Counted from the stretch's first letter, positions 11,536-25,255 are shown. The stretch is 64,000 bases of DNA from Pseudoscleropodium purum (GCA_963969395.1 OZ017796.1:13022501-13086500), one strand, 5' to 3'. The notes: a model not told the origin generated them from the letters alone. Program-made: numbers and translations.

Positions 11536-12420
11536 TTAGTGCAACACTTGCAGCTCCCCAGAATGTTCCGGAGGACACACTCTCCAGTCACCACAATCTT
11601 TCAGTAGTAAAGCAAGCCTACTGAAGTGACCCAACTCCCAGCCGTCCCAGGTGTTTGACCCTTCAACGACACTGCAACTTTGCACGGGAAAGATTCTCTC
11701 CTTGTGAACTGTACTGTACTGTTTTATACAACCGAGGACTCTCATCCCTCGCAAAGACCAGCAACCCCAATTGCTCCAGTACAAGGAGTTCGACTGTAGC
11801 AGCACCTACAAAACGCAAGTAGCTAGGCGTCACACGCGTCTGATCCACATGAGGAAGAGTCTTCACAAACCTCAATTCACAGCCCCGAAAACAGCAACCT
11901 GAAGAGACGGATTCCAGTGAGTGGCGACGAGGCCGGGAACAAAGAAACAGGGAGCTCGGAAGTAATGACAAGTGGGATTGGCGTTGGAACCCACCTCAGC
12001 AGAAGAGTTGGCATCCACAACCAGCGGAGGAGGAGGAGGGAGGGAGGGAGGGAGGGAGGGAGGGGTTGGGAATTCGTGATGACTGGCGTTGATTCGCAGG
12101 AATCGCAAACTCAAACTGAAGGCCTTTTCTCCACTCACCCCGGATATCGGCGAAAGGCAACACCTGGGGTCGTGAACTGGATTGGAAAAATCTGATGAGT
12201 TTTGGGGCAGGGAAAAGCAGGAAAAATTGGCATGGAGAAAAAGGAACAGGCCAGGTGTACTTTTTCATTATGGAATTGTTCTTTTGTGGTTATTATAAGG
12301 AGGGTTTTGATTTCAAAAGTGAAGAAAAGTTGCTGTTTGAAACACACCTGGTGCATGCGAGATGCCGAGATTTGAAGTCGTGATGACGAGCAAGCATACA
12401 ACAGATTGGGGCTACACTTA
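11536..12420. other. GC-richer island of unknown function
   Basis: This block has clearly higher GC than its flanks and overlapping open frames of 88-102 codons on both strands (for example 11663-11971 on minus and 11917-12195 on plus). None resembles a known protein. It could be a promoter and first exon of an unrecognised gene, a non-coding transcript, or a gene relic. A GGGA microsatellite sits inside it. Confidence 0.3.
12025..12065 (+). repeat. GGA/GGGA microsatellite
   Basis: Three to four GGA units are followed by about seven GGGA units, giving one purine-only tract of about 40 bp. It makes spurious Gly/Arg- and Pro/Ser-rich frames on the two strands. Confidence 0.85.
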
Positions 12421-15355
12421 ATCGTGCTAGGCTGGATTTGGAAACACGGAACGGACTTTTGTGGTAAAAATCATGAAGTCACGGTAAATCACAACACCCT
12501 TCAGTTCAATATAGGGTTGTCACACCTCCTCCGAGAAGCAAAGTTCAATGAAGTATGAGAAGTTGATGAAAAAATCAAGGAGCCAATGGAGAGCCATTTT
12601 GTGTGAAGAAGGTGTGACCCCCCTTTTGGTGTGGCAAGCATGGAGAATCAAAATTGCAAACTACAAATAATTTTGCTTGAAATAGGGGCCCAATGAGAGA
12701 AGCTGAGGCTTAAGTGAAAAGCATGTGATTGAGTGCATGGTTGGTGGAGGGGTGAAACAGAGGAGCAAAAGATCAAGAATTATCAAAGGTTGGAGAATAA
12801 AGTGTTGTTTCTTCACTTGCAGAGGAGAAGAAACAACAAAACACAAGGTCAGAGAATGGGAGGCTTGCAACATCCGAAACGTCAATCATAGAGCTCTGCG
12901 TCTCAATTCTTGGAGAAGTGAACTCATGTTGAAGAAGCTATGACTACCCCTAGTATGTGTTTGCTTGTTGTCCATTCCAATGCAAATACATATCAAAGAA
13001 CCTTGCCACAAATTTCATCACTTGTAAGAGAAGGTGCTTGCAATGAAGAAAACTGGCCTTGCCAATTTTATAACTTCCCTCGCTAGTCACCTTGTTGTAG
13101 GTGTCTTTTCTACTAGTGCATTAGTATTATTTACTACCAATTTCATGGATCATCATATTTATTTTTTGAAGTACAAGTCCCAAATCGTAATACCTAACAA
13201 ACAATCTTTTAAAAATTCTTGGTCACTTTAAAAAAAACTAAATTTTAGAAAACTATTTCTAAATAATTAAATTATTGTAGTTCACCATTCTAAATTTAAA
13301 CCCTATTTTGTAGTTAGGATGTCCTTTATTTCAAGTGGTAAAGATATTTATACTAACAAACATAGATAGTGTGTGTTGAAAAATTAAAATTCGATGAACT
13401 ATAAACCCATTCTCGAAAACTAAATCATTTTGGTCAAGTTGTCATATTTTTTTTACTAAAAATTACATTTGGTTGCAAAATAAAACAATAGAATAGAGGT
13501 TTGAATTCAAATCAACTCCTAGTTGGATATTTTTGCAAATTCTTCATAGATTCATTAACATTGTCGTTCCTTCATACTCCAAGGTAAATTTCTAGTATTA
13601 TAGGATAGAAGGGTAGGTCAACAATACAAAAAGACATTTAAAATTTACAAATTGTTTGAAGATTCAAAGACTCTTGCAAGCTTTGAATTAGTTTTATGCC
13701 AAGATTTAGTTTTACGCCATGAATTATAATAAATTATATGGTTTGAAAATTATATTAAATGCAAAACATTGGATGAAAAATTGCAATTTATCATCAAAAT
13801 TTTAAAATTTCTTTAAAAATAAATATATTTAGATATTGTAGTGAATGCATATTCATTGAAGTATTATTGAATTCTTTGAATTCTCATAGGATAAGATGTT
13901 CTAAAAGCGGATCACAGGAGATAGTTTTTAAGAGAACTTTTATAAGTTTTACCTCTATGTACTTAGTATAAAATTTTAGATGAGTAATGAATTTTTTTGA
14001 ATTTAGGCATGACTATGGAAATGAAGTTTATTGAGTGTAGTTTTGGTTTAATTTGAAATAATGAAAAAAAAACATTAAATTTGAAAATTTAATTGTAATT
14101 TGAACTTTGGATCTATAACGATGGTCTATTGATTTTTTGAATATAGAATGATACCGAATTTTGGTTTACACAGAGATGAACCACAAGTTTACAACATTAT
14201 ATACCATATTGATAAAATTTCTAGTTTTTAAAAGCAAATTCTACATTAGATATGAATTTGTTGCACTTTTTCTTCAAAAATTCAAGACAATTTGAAAATT
14301 TCATGGCTTATAGAAGACATGTGATCTCATCTTTGAGAAATAAAAGATAAAAAGTTTTCCACTCTAATGTAGTAGCAAAATAGAACAAACAAAGTAAAGA
14401 AAACAAAGTTGATTCTACAATCTTAGGATACATTTTTAAGGAATTACCAAACAACTATGACATGAAAAGCTCCACTAGTAACCTTGTAGCAGTAGCTTGC
14501 ATTTCTCATACAATATTATTCTCAAACTTTTGTTTGGCTCATTGTAACTTTTGCCACCTCCTCCTTTTAGTCCAATGCAATGTTTAAGATATTCTTTGAG
14601 TTTACGAAGAATTTTCTTTTTAATTCCCGTACTGAACTGTTTTTGTTTTAAGTACCAAGTTTTTTTTTTGTTTTTTTTTCTCTATTTCATACTCCAAATA
14701 GAAATTTTATAGATTTTTTCACTATCTTTCCTTTCCCAAGTAATTTCAAATTTCAAACTATTTTTTCCCCCAATTCCACTGGCTAACAATGAACTAGCTG
14801 ATGGTTCTCCGTCAACATTAATCCAGTGCCAATAACATCTGCTATTGGCGCACAATTCCAGAGGCTCCAACTTTGTCGACACAAGGATCAATGCCTTTCC
14901 CGCTCCTGATGAGGATGGACTCTAGATTACAATCTAAGAACCTGTGTGATTTGCTAAGCTTCCTCACAATACTGTTCAACCATCTTCTTTTAAGTTGACC
15001 GATTCACTAGCATAGCCCCCGCACTAAACTTGCTATTTCAACTTTCAGATAGCAACCCATGATTTGAAATGGATGATTGGGGGTTGTGCCCAAAATAAGT
15101 AATAAATGGACGATTGGGCGAAGCAGCTTCAGCCAGCAGTTGTGATAAGAAAGCTTTGTTGATCTCAGTTGCTTTTTTTTTGGGGGGGGGGGAATCCAAG
15201 ACAAAATTCCTATCTTTTAGGCTTCTCTACAGCTGTATCATTAAACACCCTCTTGGCTTACCAATTTGGTTCAGTTTTAACAAGGACAGACTTCAGTCCA
15301 GTTCTCAACAGTGTAAGTTGAATTTTTGCAATGAGGTTTGTGTTGAAATACAAGT
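12421..15355. other. AT-rich spacer with a diverged family-3 repeat
   Basis: No supported gene. The part at about 13990-14420 is a diverged relative of the 10.2-kb and 55.2-kb repeat ('ttgtaatttgaactttggatc' region). A homopolymer junction of T then G lies at about 15172-15191. Confidence 0.45.
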
Positions 15356-15728
15356 TTGATGATACCTTATACATGGGTTTATACAAGGGGCGGGATTGAG
15401 GGCTGGCCAAAACTCTCCAAGTTTGAACCAATAGGATCACTCAATTTCTCCAAATCTAGCTCAGAGCGTTTATATTTGGGGCCAAATGGAACTACCACTC
15501 ATCCTAGGTGTCACCTTAAGTGGCATGGTTTTGGCGCCAAACCTTCGGCCTTAGAGAAGCAATTGGGTCGAAGTTTTTGGTGGTCCAAACTCCCATCTAG
15601 GACCAAATTGGGGTCGGATTGGGCTCCACCATTAGATTGTACAAATCTCCACCATCCACCAAAGTCTTTTTTGTAAGTACATACTTAAGAAACTTCCTCC
15701 CAATTGCACTAGTATATATTTTGAGAGT

Positions 15729-15850
15729 TCTGGATGCACTGGGGTAATTGGGGAGCACTGGCAGGGTTGCACTGGAGCTAATGTCTGGGAGCATTGCACT
15801 GGATGCACTGAGGTAATGCACTGGGGTAATGCAGTGGGTGCACTGAGCTA
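15729..15850 (+). repeat. Minisatellite with TGCACTGGGGTAA-like unit
   Basis: Short units containing GCACTGG or GCACTGAG followed by GTAAT or GCTAA recur about eight times. The unit length is irregular, roughly 13-20 bp. It stands out from the AT-rich surroundings. Confidence 0.65.
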
Positions 15851-16460
15851 ACCACTTTACACGAGACTTTACAGTTTCAAAACTGCCTTAGACCAATAAC
15901 TTGAATGTGATTAATTTATTTTTATTTATTACATATTTCAAATATATTATATAAAATTAAAAATAAATGTTTCCAATACTTGAAATGTTTAAGTTAGAAT
16001 AAGAATTTTTCCATATTAGAATATCTTTAAATTTTTTATTATAATAAATAGTTTTAATAGTATAATATTTGATTAAAAAATTATACCACAAGTTTTCTAT
16101 AATTGTTCTCATAGTAACATGAGATGCTTAATAATAATAAAAAGTCAAAGAACTCCTTCTTTTTCGAAATATAAAAATAGGAAGAGAAAGGAAAAGGTTC
16201 CCCCCAAAATAAGAACACTCTTTCTTCTATTATTGAGGTAGACCAAATAGGAACAAAAAGGAACAAAAAATTTCAATTAAAAAGAAAAGAAAAAGATAAA
16301 CATGGGTGTTTTTTTTATTGAACCTTACAAAAATCTAAAAGCAAATCAATTGGAAATTCGGCCCTAGAATTCGGTCCAAGGAGTTTATATTAATTGGGGC
16401 CGGATTGAGGGCTGGATTGAAGGCAAATATGGCCAGCCTTCCATCTGACCCCAGATGTAG

Positions 16461-17782
16461 TATAAACCCCTCCCTTTATACAGTAACTTATGTCTTTGAA
16501 AAAAACATGCAACCAGTGCTGTTCTTTAAGTTTACACATGTCTTTGGTGAAATCCCCAACAACCCACACAAACGGACTTGTTGGTAAGTTACACCAATAG
16601 TTACTTTGGGGAGGATGTTATGTTCCAATGACTGAACAGACCCATGTGCTGAGTGGGATGTTACATTGCCCCAAAGAGTAAAGACTGAGTGCATTCTCAC
16701 TGTTTCTGTACCCAATTGAAACTTCCTTCCTTCAGTGGTCCTGATTATATTTCTGACTGATGCTAGTCTAGGAATCCCCAAATCCCATTTGCCTGGGATT
16801 TAATATCTAGAAGAAAATCCTGGATCAAAACATGGAAAGGGTCAAACTAGCCATGATGGTTGATGTGACGTGATGTCCTTATTTATAATGATGATAAGAA
16901 CTATGGAAATACCATCACTTCTTGGTGTGATTCCTCTCCAGGCTCATGTTGTACAATGTTTACCCCCATCATGAAAATTAGAAGATGCATCAATGGAAAT
17001 TTTCCAGTTGTTTAAAAAAAAATAAAAAAAATAAAAAAATAAGAAGATGCCTAAAACGATTTCAATACCCAGTCAATGAAATTCACATTTATGCAGATCT
17101 CTAACCACCCATGTGCACAGTAACTCAATTTCACAAGAACTTGAACTCCCTCGTTAACCACATTTTGCATCCCTATTGTTCAATTCCCGTCCGTTTCGTG
17201 GATGAACTTCATCTATTTCGCCACATGGCCCTATTCTACAGGGCTTTGGGTTTTGGGTGGTCCCGGAAGCAAGACACTCGTCTGAACGCCACAGCTCATT
17301 CGCCTCGCAAAGCCCGGATTCTCTCCAACTTGCCTAAACCCTCTCACTAAACCTACTCACAAACTGAATTAGTAACTCACTAACCGACCACTCCCAGGTG
17401 CCCAGTCCTCAGCCGCCTGTATAATAGGAAAAAAGACCACTCCTCTGGTGATGTACTGCCGTTCTTGCCTTGACAGTCCCCCACACGCCTTCAAGCTCGA
17501 TCTTATGCAGCTCCAGAATCACACCCAGCTGCTACAGATCACGCTCTGAATCCGTCAGTGCGCAGTCTGTACTTCTTTCGTTGCAAATTGGGTGATGTCC
17601 TACCGTTTGCTGCCGTACTGCTTGTGTTGAAATGTTTTTGTTGCCAAGCTCGGGGGAGAGGATTCAGTGAGAAGAAGCTTAAGAAGGCGAAGTGGGGCGA
17701 GTTCGTCGGTCTCCTGTATTCAGTGCTTTCAGTGTGAAGGGATTTGAATTCACAGAATCCACAGAATTCACAGATTCTCAGA
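16461..17782 (+). other. Upstream region of the tweety-like gene
   Basis: Before about 17050 it is AT-rich and includes an A-rich tract (16995-17040). From about 17100 the composition is gene-like, probably promoter plus 5' UTR. The plus-strand 79-codon frame at 17111-17350 has no family resemblance. Confidence 0.4.
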
Positions 17783-20700
17783 ATGCTTCTGAGGTGTCCA
17801 ATTCCTGAGAGTGCGGAATCAATCGTAATGGACGTCAATCCTGTGCGACAGACGTCCACTTTGAAGAATAGGAAAGCTTCCTCCTGTGGACTTGGATTTT
17901 GTGACTCAAGGACGAGCTGGAGGCTGGCACTGCTGCTGTCGCTGGTGTTTTTGCTGCGAGTGTTGTCGCCTGGAGCTTTGGTGGATGCAAGAGTCTTCGG
18001 AGATGAGCATGTGGCGAGTGAAGATGGTGCCGTGGTAGCGTACGTCAGTCGGAGCGAGGGGACTCCTCTGCTGTGGGGCAGTGCCGAGGTTGGGAATCAG
18101 CAGCAGCAGCTCCAGTTCGGAGATGTTCTTGGTATGATGCGGAGCATTGGCTGCTCTTGAGGGTGTCAATTTGCAGGAGACTTTGTCAATCTGGTTGTGT
18201 AGCAGGGAATGTGGTCGGAGCGTATGGAGAAGTTAAATGTGCATGGTTGTTTGTGTGAATGATTCGCTTTGCTTGCCCTTCAGTGTGGCTATTTGCAAAG
18301 GAATCTGCACGATACTTTGTCAATCTACTCCTGTAGTAGAGGATTTGGACAAAGTGGAATTTTCTTGCAGATTTTTTGGTTTTGCAAAGGTTCAAGGTTT
18401 CGATTATTTCGTTCTTTCCCACCATTAGTTGTCCGCTAGAGCCGAGTCCAGCAAGCCATCACGTGTCTTAGTAGCCAACAATTATCTTGAATCATCTTAG
18501 TAATCAAGCAGCGCAACAGAGTACGTTTTGGCGTTCTTCAGGATTCCCAAATGAAGATTTCCGTTTCTGTTGGCTTTGTATACCCTGTTACTTAGACGTG
18601 AATTGTTTCACAAGAGCGTGTAGGGAAGATTCTCAGGGCCGAACTTCTTCTCAATCTGGGTTTCGAAATCTTGAATGGCGTACAGATTTTAGAATTTTAG
18701 AATCTCTCCTGAATTCCTCCATACGTCCAATTTTTTGAACAAGGCAACTGGTAGTGATGCTTAGACGGCAATAGATTTTTGTCTACATTCTAGAACCTGA
18801 ATTTAGCAGCGAGGTGTTACTTTGACGCAGCTAAGACTGCCACCTTGACGACAGAAGGAAAGCTTAGGCAGATTGAATAATTAATGCAACCTTTTAACGA
18901 GATAAGTAGATGTTAATGCCTTAAATTTTTGAAAAGGTTCAAATGATTCTAACGTGTTTGCTGCTCGCAGATTCCGGGAGGAGACGACTGTTGCAGACTC
19001 AACCCTCGAACACAACCCGACTTTTAGCTGTGCGTGGAGATCGCAGAGATCCATTGAATAACTTCCACAAGTACCGAGGAGGATATGACGTGAAGAATAA
19101 ACACTACTGGGCGGTATGTCAGTCTTACTTGATGCGCCAAGTCGTAAAGTTATGCTAACTAAGTTCTACGAGCAGTAGTCAGTGTACAGCCAGGGTCAGC
19201 TTATCAAAAATCCTGAAAATTATCCCAATCACTTATCCTTGATGCGCGCTGACCTTTGGATGGTTCTCAAACAAACCTATATTTGAAGGCGGGTGTGTTG
19301 AAGGCCGAGTTTTTATTCGACCGACTGAGATCTGAACTTGATACCTATACCTATGCTAGATTCTTGAGCTCAATGCCAACTGAAAACCCTTCTGAGCACT
19401 TGTAAGCCGTAGTTTTCAAAGCGAATGACACTTGGAAGTCCTAATATTCGAAGCTAAAGGCACTTCGAAGTGTTAGTTTTCAGAGATTTTAGAGTCACAT
19501 TTTGGCGCTCCGAAATCCATCATTTTAACTAGTGCTCAAACCTTTAATGACTATTTTATTGAGCTTTTCCTTCCGTTGTATCGTAAACCGACGATATAAT
19601 TCCAATTATTGTACATCTGCCCCCCTTTCTTTCCACTGTGAGTATGTCCTTTCACTAAGAATGAGGTGTTTGACGTGATTGCAGTCAGCGATATACACGG
19701 GTGTTTACGGGTTTGCCATCGCTGTGGCATTGCTGCTTCTGGGAGCTCTCCTCATTTTGGCCGCATGCTGTAAGCTCTGTTGCTGCCGTCGCCAGAGGTC
19801 GACGGAGCCTCACAAATCATTTTATTATTGGATTCCTCGAATTCTCGTGCTGCTTCTGTCCCTCTTTGCCATGTATGGTTCTTCCCTCCCCATTGCTGCG
19901 GGTCTTATTTTTTCTGATTCTGTTAAGGTCATTTGTCTTGATTATATTTGATGATAATGTTCTCCTTTTCCATTTTACGCAATAGCCACTGCAGTAACTA
20001 AGAATCCATATCTGTCATCTCAGAATGCGATACTGCTACTGTTTTTCAAAGAATAGGGTGTCGGCTTAGACTGGCCGAGGAATGTCATGTATCTTGACGT
20101 GGTCTCAGTCTGCCAATGTTGAGTGCGGAGATGTTTATATCTGCATTGGTAGTTTGCCGGTGGTCATTCTTAGTGACCGGCACACTGTTTACTTGCTAAT
20201 TTTGAGTCTTGTCTGTGTGCAGAGGATGCATTATTACACTGTTCATACGCAACAGACAATTTCATACGCAAGCCTTCCTTGTCAGGAATTCCATATCCGA
20301 TTCTGCAGATGATGCTACAGGTGCAGTTCGCAATGTCTCCTCCACTTTAACCAAGGTGGATGCGCTAGTTAGTAAGTACAATATTGCTGGGTTGAATCAA
20401 ATTGGCTCAACTGTGACTCAACTCAATCAACAAGCTGACAGCATTACGAAGGACGTTGATGACAACATTCGGACGATTAATAGACTTATCAATGGAATGT
20501 GAGTCTTCATTTTCAATTGTTAATTTCGATTTCTGAGGCATCCACCTGCTTTGATTGTGTGAGCATTCTCTGTACTTATCTTAAGCCTACGATCATAGAT
20601 TTTGATGGTTTTAACCGCGATGGTCGACTAAACAAATGAATCTGATTATTATTCGCTTCCTTGGTTGCAGAGAAATTGCTTTGATTGTTATTTTGGCAGT

Positions 20701-23006
20701 GACCCTCTTCCTCGTGATTGTGGGATTAGGTAAGATATGGGTCCTTGTTGCTATCTTAACCTTCTAAATACCTTTCTACCATTCAAAATTACCTTCGGAC
20801 AGTTTGTTCAAAAGCTTTAGGGAATGATTTCATCTTCTTATGAGTGTATTTTGCTAGCTTCCTTGGAGCTTTGTAAATGATTCATTTCATCTCCTTTGTA
20901 TATAAGCTTGTGGCCATTTGGACTCTTAGAAGTATCTATTAGTTTGTTTTTTCCACATATATTACTTTCAAGCATTATTCGTTTTTGACATTGTGAATGT
21001 TGCTCTTGCAGTGTCGGCCTTCATGGGATGGAGGACTATATTGTTCTTGTGAGTCCAACACCTGGACTATTCAGCTTGTTGTTCCTGTCAATCAAGTGGT
21101 TTCAGAGTTGCTTATGCCCTAGAATTGTTCAGGAATTCTTGCAGTGTTCTAAGTAATGTGCACAAGGGAAAAAATTTCGAGAATTTGAAATCACTTCACA
21201 CTGAAATACTGTCGTCAATCATGTTTAACAGGGTTATTTTACTCGGATGGCTAATGGCGATCTTGACTTGGGTCTTATTCGGCGTTTTCTTCGCTGTTAA
21301 TAAGTGCGTAAATTACTCTCCCTAGCATTGCTGTTTTGTTATTCCTCAATACTAATTTACATATTCACATTCACATGTGAGTCAAAGTTTGGGTATGGAT
21401 CCATTGTTTGCCTGGATGTTTACGTTTGTAATCCTCATATGTATCCAATTTAATTTTCTGGAATTGAGCATATGTAAGTCTGACGTGTGTATGATAATGA
21501 CATTGCAGCGTGACCTCGGACACATGCCAAGCTTTCAGCGAGTACCTACAAGCTCCCGCGAATACCACACTGGACAATCTACTTCCTTGTGTGGACTTAG
21601 CAACTGCAAGTTCTGCATCAAATGTTGCCAGACAGGGTGTCGATAATATTATCGTGCAGGTGCGTACAAGCTTTTAAACATTCTCTCACTCTTTGGGCTC
21701 TCCCTGACAGGGGGACTATCAGGAGACCTCTCCATGAATATGGGGCGCATTCTCTCTCTGACAACAATCTACATATGTTAATGGAAACCGTTTTTCTATC
21801 TTAGCCTGAAGACTGTAGATATTTTCTCTTTCGAACTCGTTTTCTGCGTTAAGCAACTCGCTGTAGCTTGTGCTGAGGCGCAAAATATTCCATCTGACAG
21901 TTGGTATCCCTTGATTGACAGGCTAACAGTATTGTTACTCAAATACGACAAACAAGTGCTCGCGCAGGCCGAAATTCCACAATTCCTAGTGTATGTGATC
22001 CAATCGGTCCAGCCCCTGATTACACTTATTCAAGTACTTGTCCAGCGGGGACGGTTCAAATTGGTCAACTGCCACAGGTAAGCATTGGATCTCAATACAA
22101 TTTTTCGTTTTAGTTGAGCATTCAGTTGCTGAGTTTATGTGACCATTCGTGTACTGACTATATAATTATGTTCAGGTTTTGCAACCTTACGTCTGCCCAG
22201 TAGAGCCACTTTCAAACGAATGTTTGACTCAAGGGCGTATTGTTACTCCAACTCAAAACACAACTGTAGAGGATTTTTCACAAGGTAATTCACCCTTACT
22301 TCATCAGCGGAGCGGAAGTTGTAAAGATTGAAATTTTATGCTTACAGATGCACGCGATTAGTTACAAATTGCTGTTGGAACACATAAGAAATTTGTGACT
22401 TATGAAGTAAGTATATACCATAATGCTTAGTTAACTAGCAATGTTCTCGTTGGTCAAGAGGAAGAGTGTTATGTAAACGTTTGTCCATTCTATTTTCTTG
22501 GCATCCAAGAATACTCAGCAGTTCTTTCGTGCTCATCGTAGGGCCTATAATTGTTCATCATAGTTTCTCGTTTTCTTTCGACAAACTTTGGGAGAAATAA
22601 GGTTATGCTTTAATACAAATTGAAGAGCTGTTGGATTTAGAGTTGTTCAAACTTTTCGCTTTCTATGTACGTTACAACTTGGGGCTGATGTAAGCTGGGT
22701 TGTGAATCTCTCAACATATGACCGACTTTTCTTCGTCGTGCAGGTGGGCAAAGCCTCGTGAGTATCATCCCATCCATAACAAGTTTAACAAACTGTTCCT
22801 TCGTGTACAATACGTTCAACACCATAGTGACGCAGCGATGTCGCCCTGCCAAATCTGCTCTTCGAAACTTGTGGATTCCACTTCTACTGTTGTCCATTGC
22901 CTTGACCTTGTTGACGGTCGCGTGGATTCTTGCCAACCACCGCAACAAGAAGCAGCGTTACGCCCACATTCATGCCCAAGAGAGTCCCAAGGGCTTGCCC
23001 AAGTGA
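17783..23006 (+). CDS. Plant tweety-like multi-pass membrane protein (type of Arabidopsis At2g12400), 11 exons
   Basis: Exons: 17783-18131, 18971-19113, 19685-19901, 20225-20498, 20671-20729, 21012-21048, 21232-21303, 21509-21659, 21922-22077, 22176-22284 and 22744-23006. All introns are GT-AG and phases match, giving 609 aa. A start at 17828 would give 594 aa. A signal-like hydrophobic stretch lies at about 47-62. The family motif RRDPLNNFHKY (141-151) precedes HYWA and a first membrane segment (about 166-195). A second ends in AAGCIITLFI (about 213-245), two more lie at about 330-385, and the last at about 565-586. Large N-glycosylatable loops with several cysteines (TSDTCQAF, LLPCVDLATA) lie between them. 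The arrangement resembles the tweety chloride-channel family in topology. The plant members have no firmly known function, so a channel role is inference. A likely 3'-UTR intron follows the stop (GT at about 23029, CAG at 23188-23190). The acceptor AGAG before exon 4 was chosen by phase. Confidence 0.88.
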
Positions 23007-24000
23007 ATTCAACGGACATAATCTAAGGTATGGACTTTTGCTGTTGACCTTTATTAGTCTGAGAATAATTTTATTGATGTTTTTGTTGGCTATTGAAAGA
23101 GGATTCGAACGCACCGAAGAACTGCAGAACTCATGAAGGATGAAAGTTTTTATTGGGAATCATCTCAAAATGCTTTTTTTTGACTGCAGGTACATATTGT
23201 TCTAGGAAATGTACGACTGCTGAGCATCTAATTGAGTGTAAACGTTGGGACCCTGGTAACCATAGGCGTTCCTACTTTTTTAGTTGGAAGAGAGTGTGAA
23301 CTGATTGGTTAGAGGTTTGTAGTTTGAGACATTCTGCAGATAAACGGTTGCATTGAAGTAGATGATTGTGAGTTATCTTATTTGTACAATATGTACATGC
23401 ATCAGTTCTTGTTTTTTGATAGCTGAGAAGAGATTGGAAGAGTGTTTGAAAGCTGGAAGTCGAAAGTTGACACATTTGTGTCTCATTTGTATGAAATGAG
23501 TTTTAAAGTTTTGCAAATAATACAAGGCTACCTCGTCCAATGAGGAGAGACCAGAGCTGCTCATCCACTTCATTGTGTTCAAAATTTGCATCCTGAGGAT
23601 GATTCTGAAACATGCATTTATGAAATGATTCTTGTTCACCTGTGCTATGCCCCAATTTCTTCGTTTACACACTATTGTATTTCTATATTTTTTTTTTGGT
23701 GGTGATGGTGGGAATTAAGTCATTGCACGGAAAAGTGAACAACAGTCAATCCTCCGCGTCTACTTCAGTTTCAAACACATTTTACATTTCAACATTAGAA
23801 TGTTTCCAGCATTAATCCCCTAAATCGTAATAGGGATAAATTGTGTCGTGAAACTCTGAAGCGCAAAGTGCATCACGTTCTATAGATTACCTGTTCTCAC
23901 ACTGGTGTAAACTGCTTCAGAGAGCAGCACCAACGTGCTACTAAGAGTTCAGTAACTCCAATGGAAAGTGCTCAGATCGCCAAATCAGAGCACAGCTGAG
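23007..24000 (+). other. 3' UTR and downstream spacer of the tweety-like gene
   Basis: A GT donor after 'ctaag' (about 23029) and a CTGCAG acceptor (about 23190) suggest a spliced 3' UTR. Beyond about 23300 only short frames without resemblance to known proteins are seen. Confidence 0.4.
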
Positions 24001-24470
24001 ATGGGCGTCCATCAGGTTGCAATATATCGAATCGTTAGAAACGTCTCATCCTTGTCCTTCGATTCTAGCAACTCCCGAGCCTCCAACTCGTCCAGGGATC
24101 CACAAGCTGTGACATTGCTCCATCCCATGGCAGGTTGATGAAGTCTACTTCATCTTCAAAGTCTGAAAACAAGTTGATGAATTCAAAGTCCGCTTCACCC
24201 TCCGAGTTTGAGTCGGACAGGGTGATGGAGTCCATTAATTTCATCCTCAGCGTTGGAAGATGATTCATTGTCAAAGTTCACCATTTTGTTGTCACAGTAC
24301 TGTACATTGGGCGAGCTCCCAAATCCACAGTGGAATCCTCCAGCTGCAGCTTCCAAATCTTTACTTCTAATGGCACTCGCCCAGGAGCTTCCCATTGCGG
24401 CACAATTCTGATGAGCTCCTTCCCTTGATGCAAGTGCCGAATTTTAGGAAAAAACATTTTCGGACACATG
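24001..24470 (-). pseudogene. Unrecognised broken coding relic with an acidic segment
   Basis: Three overlapping minus-strand frames read as protein-like but need at least two frameshifts to join. One carries an acidic, aromatic stretch (SEGEADFEFINLFSDFEDE, within 24065-24274). Another ends with GSLDELEARELLE-like text further downstream. The segment is GC-richer than its surroundings. It abuts a fragment of the TTAA-ended repeat on its upstream side. I do not recognise the family; it may be a captured gene fragment or an exon of an unseen gene. Confidence 0.3.
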
Positions 24471-24560
24471 TAACCATAAGATCTTGAAGTATGTTAGTTC
24501 AAAAAGATGTAGAAAAAATTTCAAAAAAATTTCTAGTACACTATTTTCAAGCGAAAATGC
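24445..24560 (+). repeat. Fragment of the TTAA-ended element family
   Basis: About 110 bp match copy A from about 8385: 'aaaacattttcggacacatg', then an 'agatctt..agta' block and 'aaaagatgtagaaaaa.tttca'. No terminal repeat is present. It is a truncated insertion. Confidence 0.55.
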
Positions 24561-25024
24561 TTCTTACAGTTTGAATTTGATTGATTCTTTGGATTATGAA
24601 CAAGGTCATGTTATTTGGAACTTAGAATGGCCTCATTAAACATTTCAAGTACACTATTTTCAAGTGAAACAAGTTAAATACACTATATCTGCTATTTTTT
24701 GGATAACTTATATAGTTATATTACCATTCTTTATTTATGAATGGCTTATTTTTTTATATTACATGTGGAATTGCTCATTGCAATCAAACCCACTTAGGAT
24801 AGCTGTGTAGGTGATGTGGCACAACTCCAACTTACAGTCACTTAAAGCTCTAATAGGATTCTCTGTCATTCATCAAACACAAATAGTCCACAGTGGTGTC
24901 TATGGATTATGCAATTAATTCCAATAAACCATGTGAAATTCAAGTTTCCAAAATCCAGAACTTTAATTTTGGCTAATTTTAAAAATCATTTTATATTAAG
25001 GGTTTTGTAAGATCCATACTTTAC

Positions 25025-25230
25025 TAGTGAGCCCTATGTCATTACCACATTATAATAAAATAAAAATAAATGAAATGTTTTAATTTATAAAAACCCTGAA
25101 AATTCATAATTTCTGTGTCTTAGGTTCAATTGCCACAAAACAAAGCCCATACATCCTTCTTCATTAAAAGCTTTACAATACTATCAAAAAACGGGCATGA
25201 AAAATACATGGTCAACAAGATGTTACTGTA
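25025..25230 (+). repeat. Dispersed repeat family 5, third copy
   Basis: It matches the tandem pair at 11.0-11.5 kb through the blocks 'aaaattcataa', 'aaagcccatacatcc' and 'tttacaatactatcaaaa'. It is non-coding. Confidence 0.45.
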
Positions 25231-25255
25231 AAAAAATAAAATGAATAGTCTAATT

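Noticed and set aside
16081..16781. Minus-strand frames of 61 and 97 codons
   Set aside because: They resemble no family and lie in low-complexity or mixed spacer. No splice or coding signal supports them.
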